NCBI RefSeq assembly: GCF_000719775.1
Contig: NZ_JOHR01000022.1
Coordinates: 37,350-101,349, forward strand
Direction of reading: 5' to 3'
DNA: 64,000 bases
From: Streptomyces sp. NRRL F-5135
GTDB lineage: Bacteria > Actinomycetota > Actinomycetes > Streptomycetales > Streptomycetaceae
Part shown: positions 47,084 to 56,399 of the stretch, one piece after another
How the letters are laid out: every line of letters starts with the position of its first letter
How positions within the stretch are numbered: the stretch's first letter is position 1
Notes under the pieces: model-generated
What the model saw: only the letters and a program-made list of their open reading frames with translations
Database searches by the model: none
Told to the model about the DNA's origin: nothing
Translations under genes and position numbers: made by a program

Positions 47084-48159
47084 CGTGTCGCTCCCGCCGT
47101 GGCCGCGGGCTGCTCGGCCAGAAGCTCACGGACCCGAGGGATGACCAGGGTGCCGTACAGCTCGACCGAACGCAGACGGGCGGAGGCCGAAACGGTGCCG
47201 GCCGCGGAGTAGATCATGTCGAACCGGCCCGCGTTCAGGACCCGGATCGCGTGGGCGATCCTGGCCGCGACCGTCTCGACCGAGCCGACGTACAGCGACC
47301 CGCGGTCCACCTCGGCGTCGAACTCCTCCCGGCGGAGCGGCGGCCAGCCGCGCTGCCTCCCGATGCGGTCGCGGATCTCCTTGTACCCGGGGTAGAAGAG
47401 CTCCTTGGCCTCTTCATCGGTGGAGGCTACGAAGCCGGGCGAATGGGTCCCGACCGGCTGTGCGGTCGTGCCGAACTCGTCGCTGGCACGCCGGTAGAGA
47501 TCCACGTAGGGAGCGAACCGGTCGGGAGCACCGCCGATGACGGCGAGCATGAGCCGGAAGCCGTATCGCGCGGTGCGGAGCACGGACTGCGGTGTCCCGC
47601 CCACCCCTACCCAGGTGTTGAGACGTCCCGACTCCGTCTTCGGGTACACGTCCGCATCGCGCAGGGCGGCACGCGTGGTGCCTTCCCAGGTGACCGGCTT
47701 CTCGTCCAGGAGCCGGTGGAACAGGTCGATCTTCTCCTCGAACAGCACCTCGTAGTCCTTGAGGTCGTACCCGAACAGGGGGAACGACTCGGTGAAGGAA
47801 CCGCGTCCGAGGATTACCTCGGCGCGGCCGTTGGAGAGCGCGTCGACCGTGGCGAACCGCTGGAACACCCGCACCGGGTCGTCCGAGGACAGCACGGTCA
47901 CGCCGGAGGCGAGCCGGATGCGCTTCGTGGCCGTCGCGATGCCCGCCAGCACCGTCTCAGGGCTGGAGATCGCGTACTCGGGCCGGTGGTGCTCGCCCAA
48001 CGCGACGACGTCGATACCGACTTGGTCGGCAAGGACCGCTTCGGCCACCGCGGCGCGGATGGCCTGCGCGTGCGAGACGATCACGCCCTGGTCGTTTCGG
48101 GGCCGGTCTCCGAAGCTGTCGATACCGAACTCGATGTGCGATACATCCATCGTGTTCAC
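47080..48159 (-). CDS. LLM-class flavin/F420-dependent oxidoreductase
   Basis: A 359-residue luciferase-like monooxygenase-fold protein. Features are [12 protein letters not shown] at the N-terminus, [17 protein letters not shown] (a typical active-site segment), [21 protein letters not shown] and [15 protein letters not shown]. The start is GTG 48159; ATG 48150 is an equally possible start. First gene of a two-gene operon with an F420/NADP oxidoreductase. The upstream region carries an inverted CTAGTTGAC pair, so MarR-type control of an oxidative detoxification unit is likely. Confidence 0.83.
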   Translation of the reverse strand: MNTMDVSHIEFGIDSFGDRPRNDQGVIVSHAQAIRAAVAEAVLADQVGIDVVALGEHHRPEYAISSPETVLAGIATATKRIRLASGVTVLSSDDPVRVFQRFATVDALSNGRAEVILGRGSFTESFPLFGYDLKDYEVLFEEKIDLFHRLLDEKPVTWEGTTRAALRDADVYPKTESGRLNTWVGVGGTPQSVLRTARYGFRLMLAVIGGAPDRFAPYVDLYRRASDEFGTTAQPVGTHSPGFVASTDEEAKELFYPGYKEIRDRIGRQRGWPPLRREEFDAEVDRGSLYVGSVETVAARIAHAIRVLNAGRFDMIYSAAGTVSASARLRSVELYGTLVIPRVRELLAEQPAATAGATR

Positions 48160-48287
48160 TCGCTCAACGCTTTCGCTGGGTCGGGGTGTGGCGATGTGTG
48201 ACTTCGTGACGACCGGGCGGAACGTCGGCCCCGGGCGGCCTGCGCGGGATTCCCGCCGGTCAGGTACCGCGACCGCACCACCACCGC

Positions 48288-48338
48288 TCTAGTTGACGCG
48301 TAAACCATGCCAGCTTTATGGTTGAGATGTCAACTAGA
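48288..48338. promoter_or_regulatory. Inverted TCTAGTTGAC pair, MarR-type operator
   Basis: TCTAGTTGAC (48288-48297) and GTCAACTAGA (48329-48338) are exact inverted copies with 31 bp between them. The same 9-bp core is found in the palindrome before the MFS pump. Positioned between the LLM operon and rightward genes, so it could regulate both directions. Confidence 0.6.
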
Positions 48339-48440
48339 TGGTGGCGTGTGGATGGTGGTGTGGTGGGTGCGGCCACACCACGTCGGCCGGGGTGCCCCGC
48401 CCGACAGATGTCCCGACGGCGCGAGCGGTCTTTCGCGCGG

Positions 48441-48560
48441 TCACCAGGTTTGCTGATCGCAATGAAATGGAGCGGAGTCGCATACTTGGGCTGGACTGGT
48501 GTGGTAGCTCTGAGAAGCGGGCCCGAGTCCGCATCCGTCTCCTCAGCTGACGCGACGTGA
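48441..48560 (+). pseudogene. LysE/RhtB exporter remnant
   Basis: One frame reads LIAMKWSGVAYLGWTGVVAL, closely like the loop and helix of LysE-family exporters (consensus of the type LKWAGAAYLxWLG). No further LysE helices or start codon surround it, so it is probably a relic of a deleted transporter once adjoining the operator at 48288. Confidence 0.4.
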
Positions 48561-48650
48561 GCCCGGTTTCGGCCTTGCGGGGGCAACGTCGTCGCGCGCT
48601 TCAGTCGGCTACCCGCGCCGGGACGGTAGTCGAGAATTGAAGGAGAAGTA

Positions 48651-49913
48651 GTGGTCCTCAGGCTCGATGTACCAGGCCACATGGTTCGCGGTGACGTGGA
48701 CGAAGGCTATGGCGCAGTGGCTGACGCCTTTCGTGAGAACTTCGCCGCACGTGACGAGATCGGTGCTGCCTGCGTCGTGTACCACGACGGGCGGAAGGTT
48801 GTGGATCTCTGGGGAGGCTACCGGGACGGCCGTACGCGTCTCCCCTGGGAGGCGGAAACGATGGTGCCCGTCTTCTCGACGTCCAAGGGTGTGGCAGCGG
48901 TGGCGCTCGCGGTGTTACACGCACGTGGTCTCCTCGACCACGACGAGCGTGTGGCGGCCTATTGGCCCGAGTTCGCCGCCGCCGGCAAGGACGGCGTCAC
49001 CGTTCGTCAACTGCTCGCCCATCAAGCGGGATTGGCTGTGATCGACCGGTCGCTCGGGCTCGGCGACCTGACTGGCTCCGGCACCCTCGCCACGGCTCTT
49101 GCCGAGCAGCGTCCCGCATGGGAGCCGGGCTCTCGGCATGGCTACCATGGCCAGTCATTGGGCTGGTACGAGAGCGAGCTCATCAGCCGGATCGACTCTG
49201 GAAAGCGTCGTATAGGCCGGTTCTTCGCGGACGAGGTTGCGGCGCCGCTGGGCCTCGACTTCCACTTCGGCCTGCCGCACGACACTGATCGCGACCGGAT
49301 CGCCCGTATCCACGGATTCCGTCCCTGGGAGATGATGCTGCACCTCAGAGCGATGCCGACGTCATTCGTCCGGGCATACGCGAATCCACGCAGCCTGACC
49401 GCCAGGGCGTTCGGCAATCCGCGAGTGCTGGGCACCGTCGAGAACTTCAACCGACCGGATGTCCAGGCCGCGGAGATCCCGGCAGCCAACGGCGTCGGCC
49501 AGGTGCGGTCGATCGCCAAGCTCTACGGCGAGGTGGCAACCGGCGGCACTGCCCTGGGCCTCACCGCTACCACGATGGAGGCGTTGCGCGGCGCTGCACC
49601 GCCTCCGACGAACGGACTGTTCGACGAGGTGCTGCGTGTCGAGACGAGGTTCTCCCTGGGATACGTCAAGCCGTTCCCGGCGTTCAGGTTCGGCTCCGGG
49701 TCGAACCGTGCCTTCGGGACGATGGGTCTGGGCGGGTCGTTCGCCTTCGCAGACCCGGACACCGGTACGGGCTTCGCGTACGCGATGAACCGCACTGGAT
49801 TCCGGCTTTGGGACGATCCTCGTGAAGTGGCCCTGCGGGAAGCTCTCTTCGCACGTGTCCTCGGCGAGCGGCCTCAAAGGCCCGACCCGGCCTCCGGACG
49901 TTCTGGTTGCTGA
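48651..49913 (+). CDS. Serine hydrolase of the beta-lactamase/esterase family
   Basis: A 420-residue class C beta-lactamase-fold esterase (EstB/LovD-like). The S-x-x-K motif is Ser76-Lys79 in FSTSKG; YHGQSLGWYESELI supplies the Tyr-containing second motif and GTMGLGGS a third. No signal peptide, so it is likely cytosolic and acts on esters or amides rather than cell wall. GTG start with GAAGGAG upstream. It is divergent from the LLM operon. Confidence 0.85.
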   Translation: MVLRLDVPGHMVRGDVDEGYGAVADAFRENFAARDEIGAACVVYHDGRKVVDLWGGYRDGRTRLPWEAETMVPVFSTSKGVAAVALAVLHARGLLDHDERVAAYWPEFAAAGKDGVTVRQLLAHQAGLAVIDRSLGLGDLTGSGTLATALAEQRPAWEPGSRHGYHGQSLGWYESELISRIDSGKRRIGRFFADEVAAPLGLDFHFGLPHDTDRDRIARIHGFRPWEMMLHLRAMPTSFVRAYANPRSLTARAFGNPRVLGTVENFNRPDVQAAEIPAANGVGQVRSIAKLYGEVATGGTALGLTATTMEALRGAAPPPTNGLFDEVLRVETRFSLGYVKPFPAFRFGSGSNRAFGTMGLGGSFAFADPDTGTGFAYAMNRTGFRLWDDPREVALREALFARVLGERPQRPDPASGRSGC

Positions 49914-50032
49914 CGCGCGAGGCGTGCGCTCGAATCCCGCGTCCTTCCAGTTCCGATGTGGGAGGTGAGTCTGGCCGCGGGTGAACCCGCGGAATGCTTC
50001 TTGTGCCCAGGCAGCAGGATCCTCTTTCCCGG

Positions 50033-50500
50033 TCAGTCGGGCTGCTTCCCCATGTGGTCCAGGATGCGCTGGGAGAGCTGTCCGAATGTGTGGAGCTGGT
50101 TCGGGGTCAGGGCGTCGATGAAGAGGCGGCGGACGTGCTCGACGTGCTGGGGTGCGGCTTCCTCGATCGCCTTGTAGCCGGCCGGTGTGGCGACGATGAA
50201 TGCTCCGCGTCCGTCGTCGGGACACTCTTCCCTGGCCACGAGCCCGCGTTTCGCCATCCGGGTGACCTGGTGGGACATCCGGCTCTTCTCCCACTCCACG
50301 AGTTTGGCCAGATCCAGGAAGCGCATCCGCCCGTTGCCCCTTTCGGTGAGGCTGACGAGTACGACGTAGTCGGAGGCGGACAGTCCGGCGTCGGCCTGGA
50401 CATGTCGGGACAGCCGTCCGATGAGTGTCTCGTGCATGCGGATGAAGCTGTCCCAGGCGGCTTTCTGTTCCGGGGCGAGCCAGCGCGGCTGTGCGTCCAT
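50033..50500 (-). CDS. MarR-family regulator
   Basis: A 155-residue winged-helix regulator. The recognition region is LAKLVEWEKSRMSHQVTRMAKRG (about 64-86) and the wing is RGLVAREECPDDGRGAFIVAT. Flanking helices form the dimer. Strong candidate for the protein that binds CTAGTTGAC sites at 41622 and 48288; its own upstream region has a single GTTGAC (50521-50526), which may be an autoregulatory half-site. Confidence 0.88.
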   Translation of the reverse strand: MDAQPRWLAPEQKAAWDSFIRMHETLIGRLSRHVQADAGLSASDYVVLVSLTERGNGRMRFLDLAKLVEWEKSRMSHQVTRMAKRGLVAREECPDDGRGAFIVATPAGYKAIEEAAPQHVEHVRRLFIDALTPNQLHTFGQLSQRILDHMGKQPD

Positions 50501-50861
50501 GGGATCAGTCTAACGAAATTGTTGACAGCTCATCTACTTCTGGTGGTGGGATCAGCCCCTCGGTGAGGCGGCGTCCGCCGTGGCCGAGACGCTTCGGTTC
50601 GCACCGGCCCGGACGGAGCCGATCACGGTGACCTTCGAGGCGAGACGCCGTCTCCACACGCGCCGAGACCAGGGCCACGCCGTGCGGCTGCGGGCAGAGC
50701 CGCCCCCAGCCGTACTGCGACCACACGGGGCCCTGCGGCCAACAACACGACCGCTGCCGCTTCCCGCATGCAGCATCCCCGATCTGCCGGTCTCGGCGTG
50801 GTCCACTTGCGACACCCGGGGATACTTCAGGGGCCGCTGCCGCTCTTCGTGTGGTGTCTGT
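50501..50861. other. Intergenic region, no gene recognised
   Basis: About 360 bp between the MarR start and the SDR stop. ATTGTTGACA at 50518-50527 may be a regulator half-site; otherwise nothing was seen. Confidence 0.4.
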
Positions 50862-51614
50862 TCAGGTCTGGTTCTCGCCGCCGTCGACGTAGACGTTCGA
50901 TCCGACGACGTAACTGCTCTGGTCCGAGGCCAGGAAGGCCACGACCGCGGCGGCCTCCTCGGGCCGGCCGAAGCGGCCCTTGGGCACGGTCGCGGCGACC
51001 TGTTCCCTGACGGCCCGGGCGGTCTCCTCGTCACCGAAGGCGGCGGTGCCCCCGGGAGTCTCGATCCAGGCCGGCGAGACCACGTTGACCCGGATGCCGC
51101 GGTCCTTGAGCTCGGTGGACCACGTCCGTGCGAAGGACCGCACGGCCGCCTTCGACGCCGCGTACGCACCGAACGCCTCCACCCCTCGGTCGGCTGCCGT
51201 CGAACCGACCAGGACAACCGAGGCTCCGTCGTTGAGCAGCGGCAACGCCTTCTGCACGGTGAACAGGGTGCCTCGGACGTTGACCCCGAAGGTCTGGTCG
51301 AAGTGCTCCTCGGTGGTCTGTTCCAGCGTCACGAACGCGCCGACCGCCGCGTTCGCCACGAGCACGTCCAAGCCCCTGCCCCGCGCCCGGACCGCCTCGT
51401 AGAGCCGGTCCAGATCCTCCGGCTTCGAGATGTCACCGACGACCGCGGTGGCCCGGTCCGCGCCGATGGTCTTGACCGCGGCCTCCAGCTCGGCCGCGCG
51501 ACGGCCCGTGACGAACACGTACGCGCCCTCCTCCGCCAGCCGAACGGCGGTGGCCAGACCGATGCCGGTACCGCCCCCGGTGACCACCGACGTCCTGCCT
51601 TCCAGCTGTCCCAT
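50862..51614 (-). CDS. Short-chain dehydrogenase/reductase
   Basis: A 250-residue classical SDR. The cofactor motif TGGGTGIG, NAAVG (in place of NNAG), catalytic Ser in VGSTAADRG and YAASKAAV with the Tyr-x-x-x-Lys pair are all present, as is the C-terminal YVVGSNVYVDGG. Start 51614 gives the usual MGQLEGRTSVVTGG. It is divergent from an AraC regulator that probably controls it; the 51615-51734 gap should contain both promoters. Confidence 0.92.
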   Translation of the reverse strand: MGQLEGRTSVVTGGGTGIGLATAVRLAEEGAYVFVTGRRAAELEAAVKTIGADRATAVVGDISKPEDLDRLYEAVRARGRGLDVLVANAAVGAFVTLEQTTEEHFDQTFGVNVRGTLFTVQKALPLLNDGASVVLVGSTAADRGVEAFGAYAASKAAVRSFARTWSTELKDRGIRVNVVSPAWIETPGGTAAFGDEETARAVREQVAATVPKGRFGRPEEAAAVVAFLASDQSSYVVGSNVYVDGGENQT

Positions 51615-51734
51615 GCGGGTGACTCCCTCACTCTCGATACCGATCCGCTCACCAACGAGAGTGCGGGACACCGGGGATACTATCCATGACGTGCAGTCCA
51701 TCATTCTTTACGTATCGTCCAGGAGGTGTCATCG

Positions 51735-52721
51735 GTGCTCGGATTCCGGGACCCAGTGGCTGACGCGATCGGTCTGCTCCGGCCCCGCACGGTCATCGGG
51801 CCCAGTCTCCGGGCCGCGGGACAGTGGGCTTTGCGCTTCGACACGTTCCTGCATGTACGGATCGGGGGCCTCGTGCGCGGCACGTGCTGGTTGATCCTCG
51901 AAGGGCACGAGCCGGTTTTCCTGCGGGAGGGCGACACCTTCATGCTGGGAAACCCACCGCCCTACGTGCTGGCCGGCACCCTCGACGCCCGCCCGCGCCC
52001 TGCGGAGGCGGTGTGGTCGGGTGCCGAAGACGGGTTCGTTCGGATCGGCCCCGAGTCCGAGGAGGACCTCTACCTCTGCGTCGGGCACATCGCGTTCGAC
52101 GAGGAGAACGCGGCCCTCCTGACCGATCTTCTGCCGCCACTCGTGATCGTTCGCGTGGACGATCCTCATGGCGGGCGGCTCTCGCAGCTGATCGATCTCC
52201 TGGCCACCGAGGTCGGGGTCGCCGCGGCCGGCGGACCGCTGGTGCAGAACCATCTCGCACAGATCCTGCTCGTGCACATGCTGCGTGCTCACGCCGGCCA
52301 GACGGACCGGCCCACCGGCTGGCTGGGCGCCCTCAACGAGGACGGCATCGGTGCGGCCCTGCGTGCCGTGCACGCGGACGTGGCCCGCTCCTGGAGCCTC
52401 AAGGAGCTCGCCGAGATCAGCCACATGTCACGCTCCGCGTTCGCCCAGGCCTTCAAGCGCCACGTCGGGGTCCCGCCGTTGGAGTACCTGATCCAATGGC
52501 GCATGAGCCTCGCGCGCGACGCCCTCGCCCGCGACACCCTGCCGATCTCCGAGCTCGCACGGGCCACCGGCTACCTCTCCGAGAGCGCCTTCAGCACCGC
52601 GTTCCGCCGCGTGGTCGGCTTGTCGCCCACACAGTTCCGCAACCAGGCACGACAACCGGCGCGCTCGGCGCGAACGGAAGCTGAGGGCGAACTCGCCGGG
52701 CGGGCCGGTGTGCGGGGGTGA
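51735..52721 (+). CDS. AraC-family regulator with cupin domain
   Basis: A 328-residue regulator. The N-terminal cupin_6 domain (about 15-185) has the metal/ligand-like GHEPVFLREGDTFML. The C-terminal AraC domain (about 205-305) has two helix-turn-helix units (WSLKELAEISHMSRSAFAQAF and ISELARATGYLSESAFSTAF). GTG 51735 is chosen because AGGAGGTG lies 7 bases upstream; GTG 51726 overlaps that ribosome site. It is divergent from the SDR gene and likely activates it. Confidence 0.88.
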   Translation: MLGFRDPVADAIGLLRPRTVIGPSLRAAGQWALRFDTFLHVRIGGLVRGTCWLILEGHEPVFLREGDTFMLGNPPPYVLAGTLDARPRPAEAVWSGAEDGFVRIGPESEEDLYLCVGHIAFDEENAALLTDLLPPLVIVRVDDPHGGRLSQLIDLLATEVGVAAAGGPLVQNHLAQILLVHMLRAHAGQTDRPTGWLGALNEDGIGAALRAVHADVARSWSLKELAEISHMSRSAFAQAFKRHVGVPPLEYLIQWRMSLARDALARDTLPISELARATGYLSESAFSTAFRRVVGLSPTQFRNQARQPARSARTEAEGELAGRAGVRG

Positions 52722-52746
52722 GGCCGAGCCGACGGCGGCTGTCTGG

Positions 52747-53170
52747 TCAAGCCCGTGCCGGTGGTTGCGGCAGACCGGCCAGGAGCAGGGTTTTGAGATC
52801 TGTCGTGTCAGGCGACTTCATCGTGGCCAGGCTGCGGGCCTGGCGGGTGGCCATGCGTTCCACAGTCCGGCGGGCCGGCCTGCCGGCCTCCGCCTCGTCC
52901 AGGGGCTTGGCCTTGGGGATCAGGACGATGAGCACAGTGGCGAGAGCGACCACGCCTGCGAAGAGCAGGAACCCCGGCGAACTTCACGATGAACGGTGTC
53001 GAGAAGACGCCGACCAGCAGGCCGACCTGGCTGGACCAGGAGATCTGGGTGGTCCGGTAGTGGATCGCGATCTCGGACTGGGCGTTCGAGGCCATCAGGC
53101 CTATGAGGCAGTTCAGTTGGGACGCCCACACTAGCGTGATCAGGATGAGTGTGAACCGCGCGCCGAAACC
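52747..53170 (-). pseudogene. MFS transporter remnant with internal deletion and frameshift
   Basis: Read leftwards, the N-terminal part of a major-facilitator protein (LILITLVWASQLNCLIGLMA, then QVGLLVGVFSTPFIVKFAG) passes, after one extra base in a run of C at 52972-52975, into a last-helix and tail segment (FAGVVALATVLIVLIPKAKP). The roughly ten intervening helices are missing, so most of the gene has been deleted. Confidence 0.55.
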
Positions 53171-53320
53171 TGTATGAGGCGGGTGCCGGCGAACCGTTCA
53201 CCACGGGCGCTGGCCGGATAGTGACGTGCAGGACGGATCCGCTCCGACAAATGATTGCCTCAAGCACCTAATGCTGTTAGGAATGCCGGGACGCACCCCT
53301 TCTCCCTCACGGAGGCGGTC

Positions 53321-54553
53321 ATGACCGATACCCATACGGACACGACGGTCGAGCTCCCTCATCACCCGAGCCCGCGAGCAGCCGGCTGTCCCTTCGACCC
53401 TCCGCCGGCGCTTCACGCCCTGCAGATCGACAAGCCGCTGACCCGAGTGCGGATCTGGGACGGCAGCAGCCCGTGGCTGGTCACCCGCTACGACCACGTG
53501 CGCACCCTGCTCGGCGACCCGCGTGTCAGCGCCGAAGCCACGAGGCCCGGCTTCCCTCACCGCTCGGCCGGCCAGCAGGCCAGTAATCGAGCCCGCCGCA
53601 CGTTCCTCAACATGGACGACCCGGAGCACGCGCGGATCCGGCGCATGGTGACCGCCCCCTTCGCTGTGAAGAGGGTCGAGGCGCTGCGTCCGTCGATCCA
53701 GAAGATCATCGATGACCTGATCGACCAGATGCTCGCCGGTCCGAAGCCGGTCGACCTGGTCCAGGCGTTCGCCCTGCCGGTCCCCAGCCTGGTGATCTGC
53801 GAACTGCTGGGTGTGCCGTACGAGGACCACGACCTCTTCCAGCGCAACACCAAGGTGATCGTCAAGCGTGATTCCACGCCGGAGGAGGTCCTCGCCGCCA
53901 CCACGGTGCTCGCGGACTATCTGGAGGATCTGCTGGCCGCCAAACAGGTCCGGCCCGAGGAGGATCTGCTCTCCGAGCTCGTCACCAAGCGGGTGGCCAC
54001 CGGCGAGATGACGCTGCGCGACGCTGCCCATATGAGCGTTCTGCTGCTGGGCGCCGGCCACGAGACCACCGCGAACATGATCGCCCTGGGCACCCTCGCC
54101 CTGCTGGAAAACCCCGACCAGCTGGCCCTGCTGCGAACGGCCGACGATCCGAAAGTGGTCGCCGGGGCAGTGGAGGAGCTGCTGCGCTACCTGAACGTTA
54201 CGCACTCCGGGCGCCGGCGTGTGGCGCGGGAGGACATCGAGATCGGGGGCGAGGTCATCCGCGCGGGCGAGGGCATCATCTTCGCCAACGAGATCGCCAA
54301 CCGGGATCCGGAGGCCTTCGCCGGGAACCCGGACGAGCTCGACCTCACCCGCGACGCCCGCCGCCATGTCGCCTTCGGCTATGGCGTGCACCAGTGCCTG
54401 GGCCAGCCGCTGGCCCGTGTCGAACTCCAGGCGGTCTACAGCACTCTCTACCGCCGCATCCCCACCCTGGCCCTGGCGACCGGCATCGACCAGCTGGAGT
54501 TCAAGCACGACGGCTTCGTCTACGGCGTCTACGAACTCCCCGTCACCTGGTAA
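53321..54553 (+). CDS. Cytochrome P450 (CYP105-like)
   Basis: A soluble bacterial P450 of 410 residues. The I-helix oxygen motif is LGAGHETTAN, ExxR is EELLR, and the haem loop FGYGVHQCLGQPLAR has the axial ligand Cys359. The following gene encodes its ferredoxin; the ferredoxin reductase that came next is broken, so electrons must come from a reductase elsewhere. ATG 53321 follows GGAGGCGG. Likely a xenobiotic or secondary-metabolite hydroxylase of unknown substrate. Confidence 0.93.
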   Translation: MTDTHTDTTVELPHHPSPRAAGCPFDPPPALHALQIDKPLTRVRIWDGSSPWLVTRYDHVRTLLGDPRVSAEATRPGFPHRSAGQQASNRARRTFLNMDDPEHARIRRMVTAPFAVKRVEALRPSIQKIIDDLIDQMLAGPKPVDLVQAFALPVPSLVICELLGVPYEDHDLFQRNTKVIVKRDSTPEEVLAATTVLADYLEDLLAAKQVRPEEDLLSELVTKRVATGEMTLRDAAHMSVLLLGAGHETTANMIALGTLALLENPDQLALLRTADDPKVVAGAVEELLRYLNVTHSGRRRVAREDIEIGGEVIRAGEGIIFANEIANRDPEAFAGNPDELDLTRDARRHVAFGYGVHQCLGQPLARVELQAVYSTLYRRIPTLALATGIDQLEFKHDGFVYGVYELPVTW

Positions 54554-54593
54554 CCCGCAACTCCGCCCCCACGTCGAGAAACGAGAACCCCTC

Positions 54594-54788
54594 ATGCGCG
54601 TCACAGTCGACCAGCCCAAGTGCGTCGCCTCGGGCCAATGCGTCATGCTCGCACCCGAGGTCTTCGACCAGGACGACGACGGCATCGTCGACCTGCTCAC
54701 CGCCGCCCCCGCGCCCGAACACCACGACGGCGTCCGGGAATCGGCCGCCGTCTGCCCGGCCGCGGCGATTCATCTGGCGGACCGCTGA
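54594..54788 (+). CDS. P450-associated ferredoxin ([3Fe-4S] type)
   Basis: A 64-residue ferredoxin. CVASGQC (Cys10 and Cys16) and CPAAAI (Cys54) give three cluster cysteines, as in [3Fe-4S] ferredoxins that feed Streptomyces P450s. It starts 40 bp after the P450 stop and is in the same operon. Confidence 0.9.
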   Translation: MRVTVDQPKCVASGQCVMLAPEVFDQDDDGIVDLLTAAPAPEHHDGVRESAAVCPAAAIHLADR

Positions 54789-55093
54789 CGATCTCGGCGC
54801 CCTTGCGCCGGGTCGTGACCGTCGGAGCTTCGGCGGCGGGACTGGCCGCCGCCGAGACCCTGCGCCGCGAAGGCTTCGACGGATACATAGGCCTCGTCGG
54901 ACGCGAACCCCACCTGCCCTACGACCGGCCGACGCTGTCCAAGCGGGTCCTCCGCGGTGACCGGGACGCCGAACGGCTCGACGGCAGCGGCCTGCGCCCG
55001 GCGGACGAGGTGTGGGCGACGGGGTGTGGGCGACCTGTACAGCGCCGCCGCCCCCGGCATCTACGCGACACCGTTGGCGAATCCTTGGGCTGA
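54785..55093 (+). pseudogene. Ferredoxin reductase, N-terminal half
   Basis: Directly after, and overlapping, the ferredoxin stop a frame reads VVTVGASAAGLAAAETLRRE (FAD-binding Rossmann motif), then GLVGREPHLPYDRP and TLSKRVL, the normal N-terminus of a FAD-dependent ferredoxin reductase. Homology stops near 55010 (RPADEVWATG) and the frame ends in unrelated sequence at 55093. The C-terminal half of such a protein reappears at about 56400-56854, so the gene was interrupted by about 1.4 kb. Confidence 0.7.
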
Positions 55094-55098
55094 ACGTG

Positions 55099-55140
55099 AC
55101 GTCGGCCTTCATGACCCGTTGTGGTCGTGAAGGCCGACGT
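55099..55140. terminator. Strong hairpin next to the broken reductase
   Basis: ACGTCGGCCTTCATGACC, a 6-base loop, and GGTCGTGAAGGCCGACGT form an 18-bp stem with one mismatch. It could be a terminator or part of an IS end, because the transposase remnant starts just downstream. Confidence 0.5.
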
Positions 55141-55156
55141 TGTGGTTGGGGAGGGT

Positions 55157-55594
55157 CGGTGTCGTTGCATGTCAGCAAGATCGACGGGGTTCCGGAGGAG
55201 ACGGCCCGAGTGGCACGGGCTGCGTTCCCGGAGGGCAGCCTGGCGATGCGGATCCGTGACGAGTTGGGCGAGCTGTTCCCAGACGCGGTTTTCGCCGGGC
55301 TGTACCCCAGCAGGGGGAAGCCGGCGTGGTCGCCGGGCCGGTTGACACTGTATCGGTCATGTGGTTCACCGAGGGACTCTCGGAGGCGATTCAGCAGGCA
55401 CGGGCGCAGGAAACACCCAGGAGTGGAAGGAGCAGTACGCACACCGGGCCGGTGTCGAAGACACCATCTCCCAAGGCGTTCGAGCCTTCGGTCTGCGGCG
55501 ATGCCGCTATTACGGTCTGGCCAAGGCACGACTGCAACACCAACTCGCGGCCACCGCCATGAACTTCCACCGCTGTCAACGCCCGGTGGACTGA
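55157..55594 (+). pseudogene. IS1182-family transposase remnant
   Basis: The N-terminal signature (PEETARVARAAFPEGSLAMR, then RDELGELFPDAVFAGLYP) is followed, after a large deletion and a frame change, by the C-terminal region (EWKEQYAHRAGVEDTISQGV, then GLRRCRYYGLAKARLQHQLA). Most of the catalytic core is missing, so it is inactive. Confidence 0.65.
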
Positions 55595-55886
55595 CACCCC
55601 ACGGGCCCGCACTCGGACGTCCCGCCTGGCAGCCCTCCGGCCGGCCCGGGTAGGACTCAGGCTGGCCGCGGGCAACAGTATTTTTGGCATTGCCGTGACG
55701 CACAGTGAGGCATTAACGTTGATCACGTGACTGCCGGGTCGGCCATAGGCCATACACGAGTGAGGCACCCGGCCTCGGCGTGAGCACGGGGCGGGCAAGA
55801 GCCCCGCCCCTTCTCCGTGTCTTCCCTCCCAGCGCCCACACGCGGCGCTCCACAGCGGATCCAAGAACTCGGAGACACGTCCACAC
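55595..55886. other. Gap between transposase remnant and VOC gene
   Basis: About 290 bp; no gene or clear element seen. It probably contains the VOC promoter. Confidence 0.3.
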
Positions 55887-56312
55887 ATGCCACATGTCCA
55901 GCAGCACCAGCATGAACCCGAACTGCCGTCGACCGTCCAGCTGAACCACACCGCCGTCTACGCTACGGACCGGCAGTTGTCGGCCGAGTTCATCGCCGCA
56001 ATCCTGGGTCTGAGGGTCGGCGCCCCCTTCGGGCCGTTCTTGCCCGTCGACTTGGGTAACGGCGTGACACTCGACTACTACGAGAAGCGCGACGAGCCGG
56101 TCCAGCCGCAGCACTACGCGTTCCTCGTGCCCGACAAGCAATTCGACACCATGATCGCCCGCCTCGAGACGGTCGGGGTCATCTACTACGCCGACCCCCA
56201 CCACACCGAGCCCGGCCACATCAATCGCCTCTTCGGCGGTCGCGGAGCCTACTTCGAAGACCCGAACGGCCACAACATGGAGATCATGACTCGGCCGTAC
56301 GCCCGGCCGTAA
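55887..56312 (+). CDS. VOC-family (glyoxalase-like) protein
   Basis: A 141-residue vicinal-oxygen-chelate-fold protein. The first beta-alpha-beta-beta-beta module begins LNHTAVYATDRQLSAEFIA and the second ends GAYFEDPNGHNMEIMT, with His and Glu at metal positions. It could be a lyase, dioxygenase or a metal-dependent resistance protein; substrate unknown. It lies between the two halves of the broken ferredoxin reductase, so it probably arrived with or after the insertion. Confidence 0.82.
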   Translation: MPHVQQHQHEPELPSTVQLNHTAVYATDRQLSAEFIAAILGLRVGAPFGPFLPVDLGNGVTLDYYEKRDEPVQPQHYAFLVPDKQFDTMIARLETVGVIYYADPHHTEPGHINRLFGGRGAYFEDPNGHNMEIMTRPYARP

Positions 56313-56399
56313 CAGGCTACCGGGCGGGGTCGGATCCTCCCCGCCCTGCGACTCCCCAGCACCCCGCCCGAGCCCCGCCCGGGTATGCGAGGCAGCTGG

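Larger units (their letters stand above)
48160..48650. other. Divergent regulatory region with a gene remnant
   Basis: About 490 bp. It holds the inverted pair at 48288-48338, a short LysE-like remnant near 48441-48560 and, at its end, AAGGAG, the ribosome site for the serine hydrolase gene. Confidence 0.45.
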
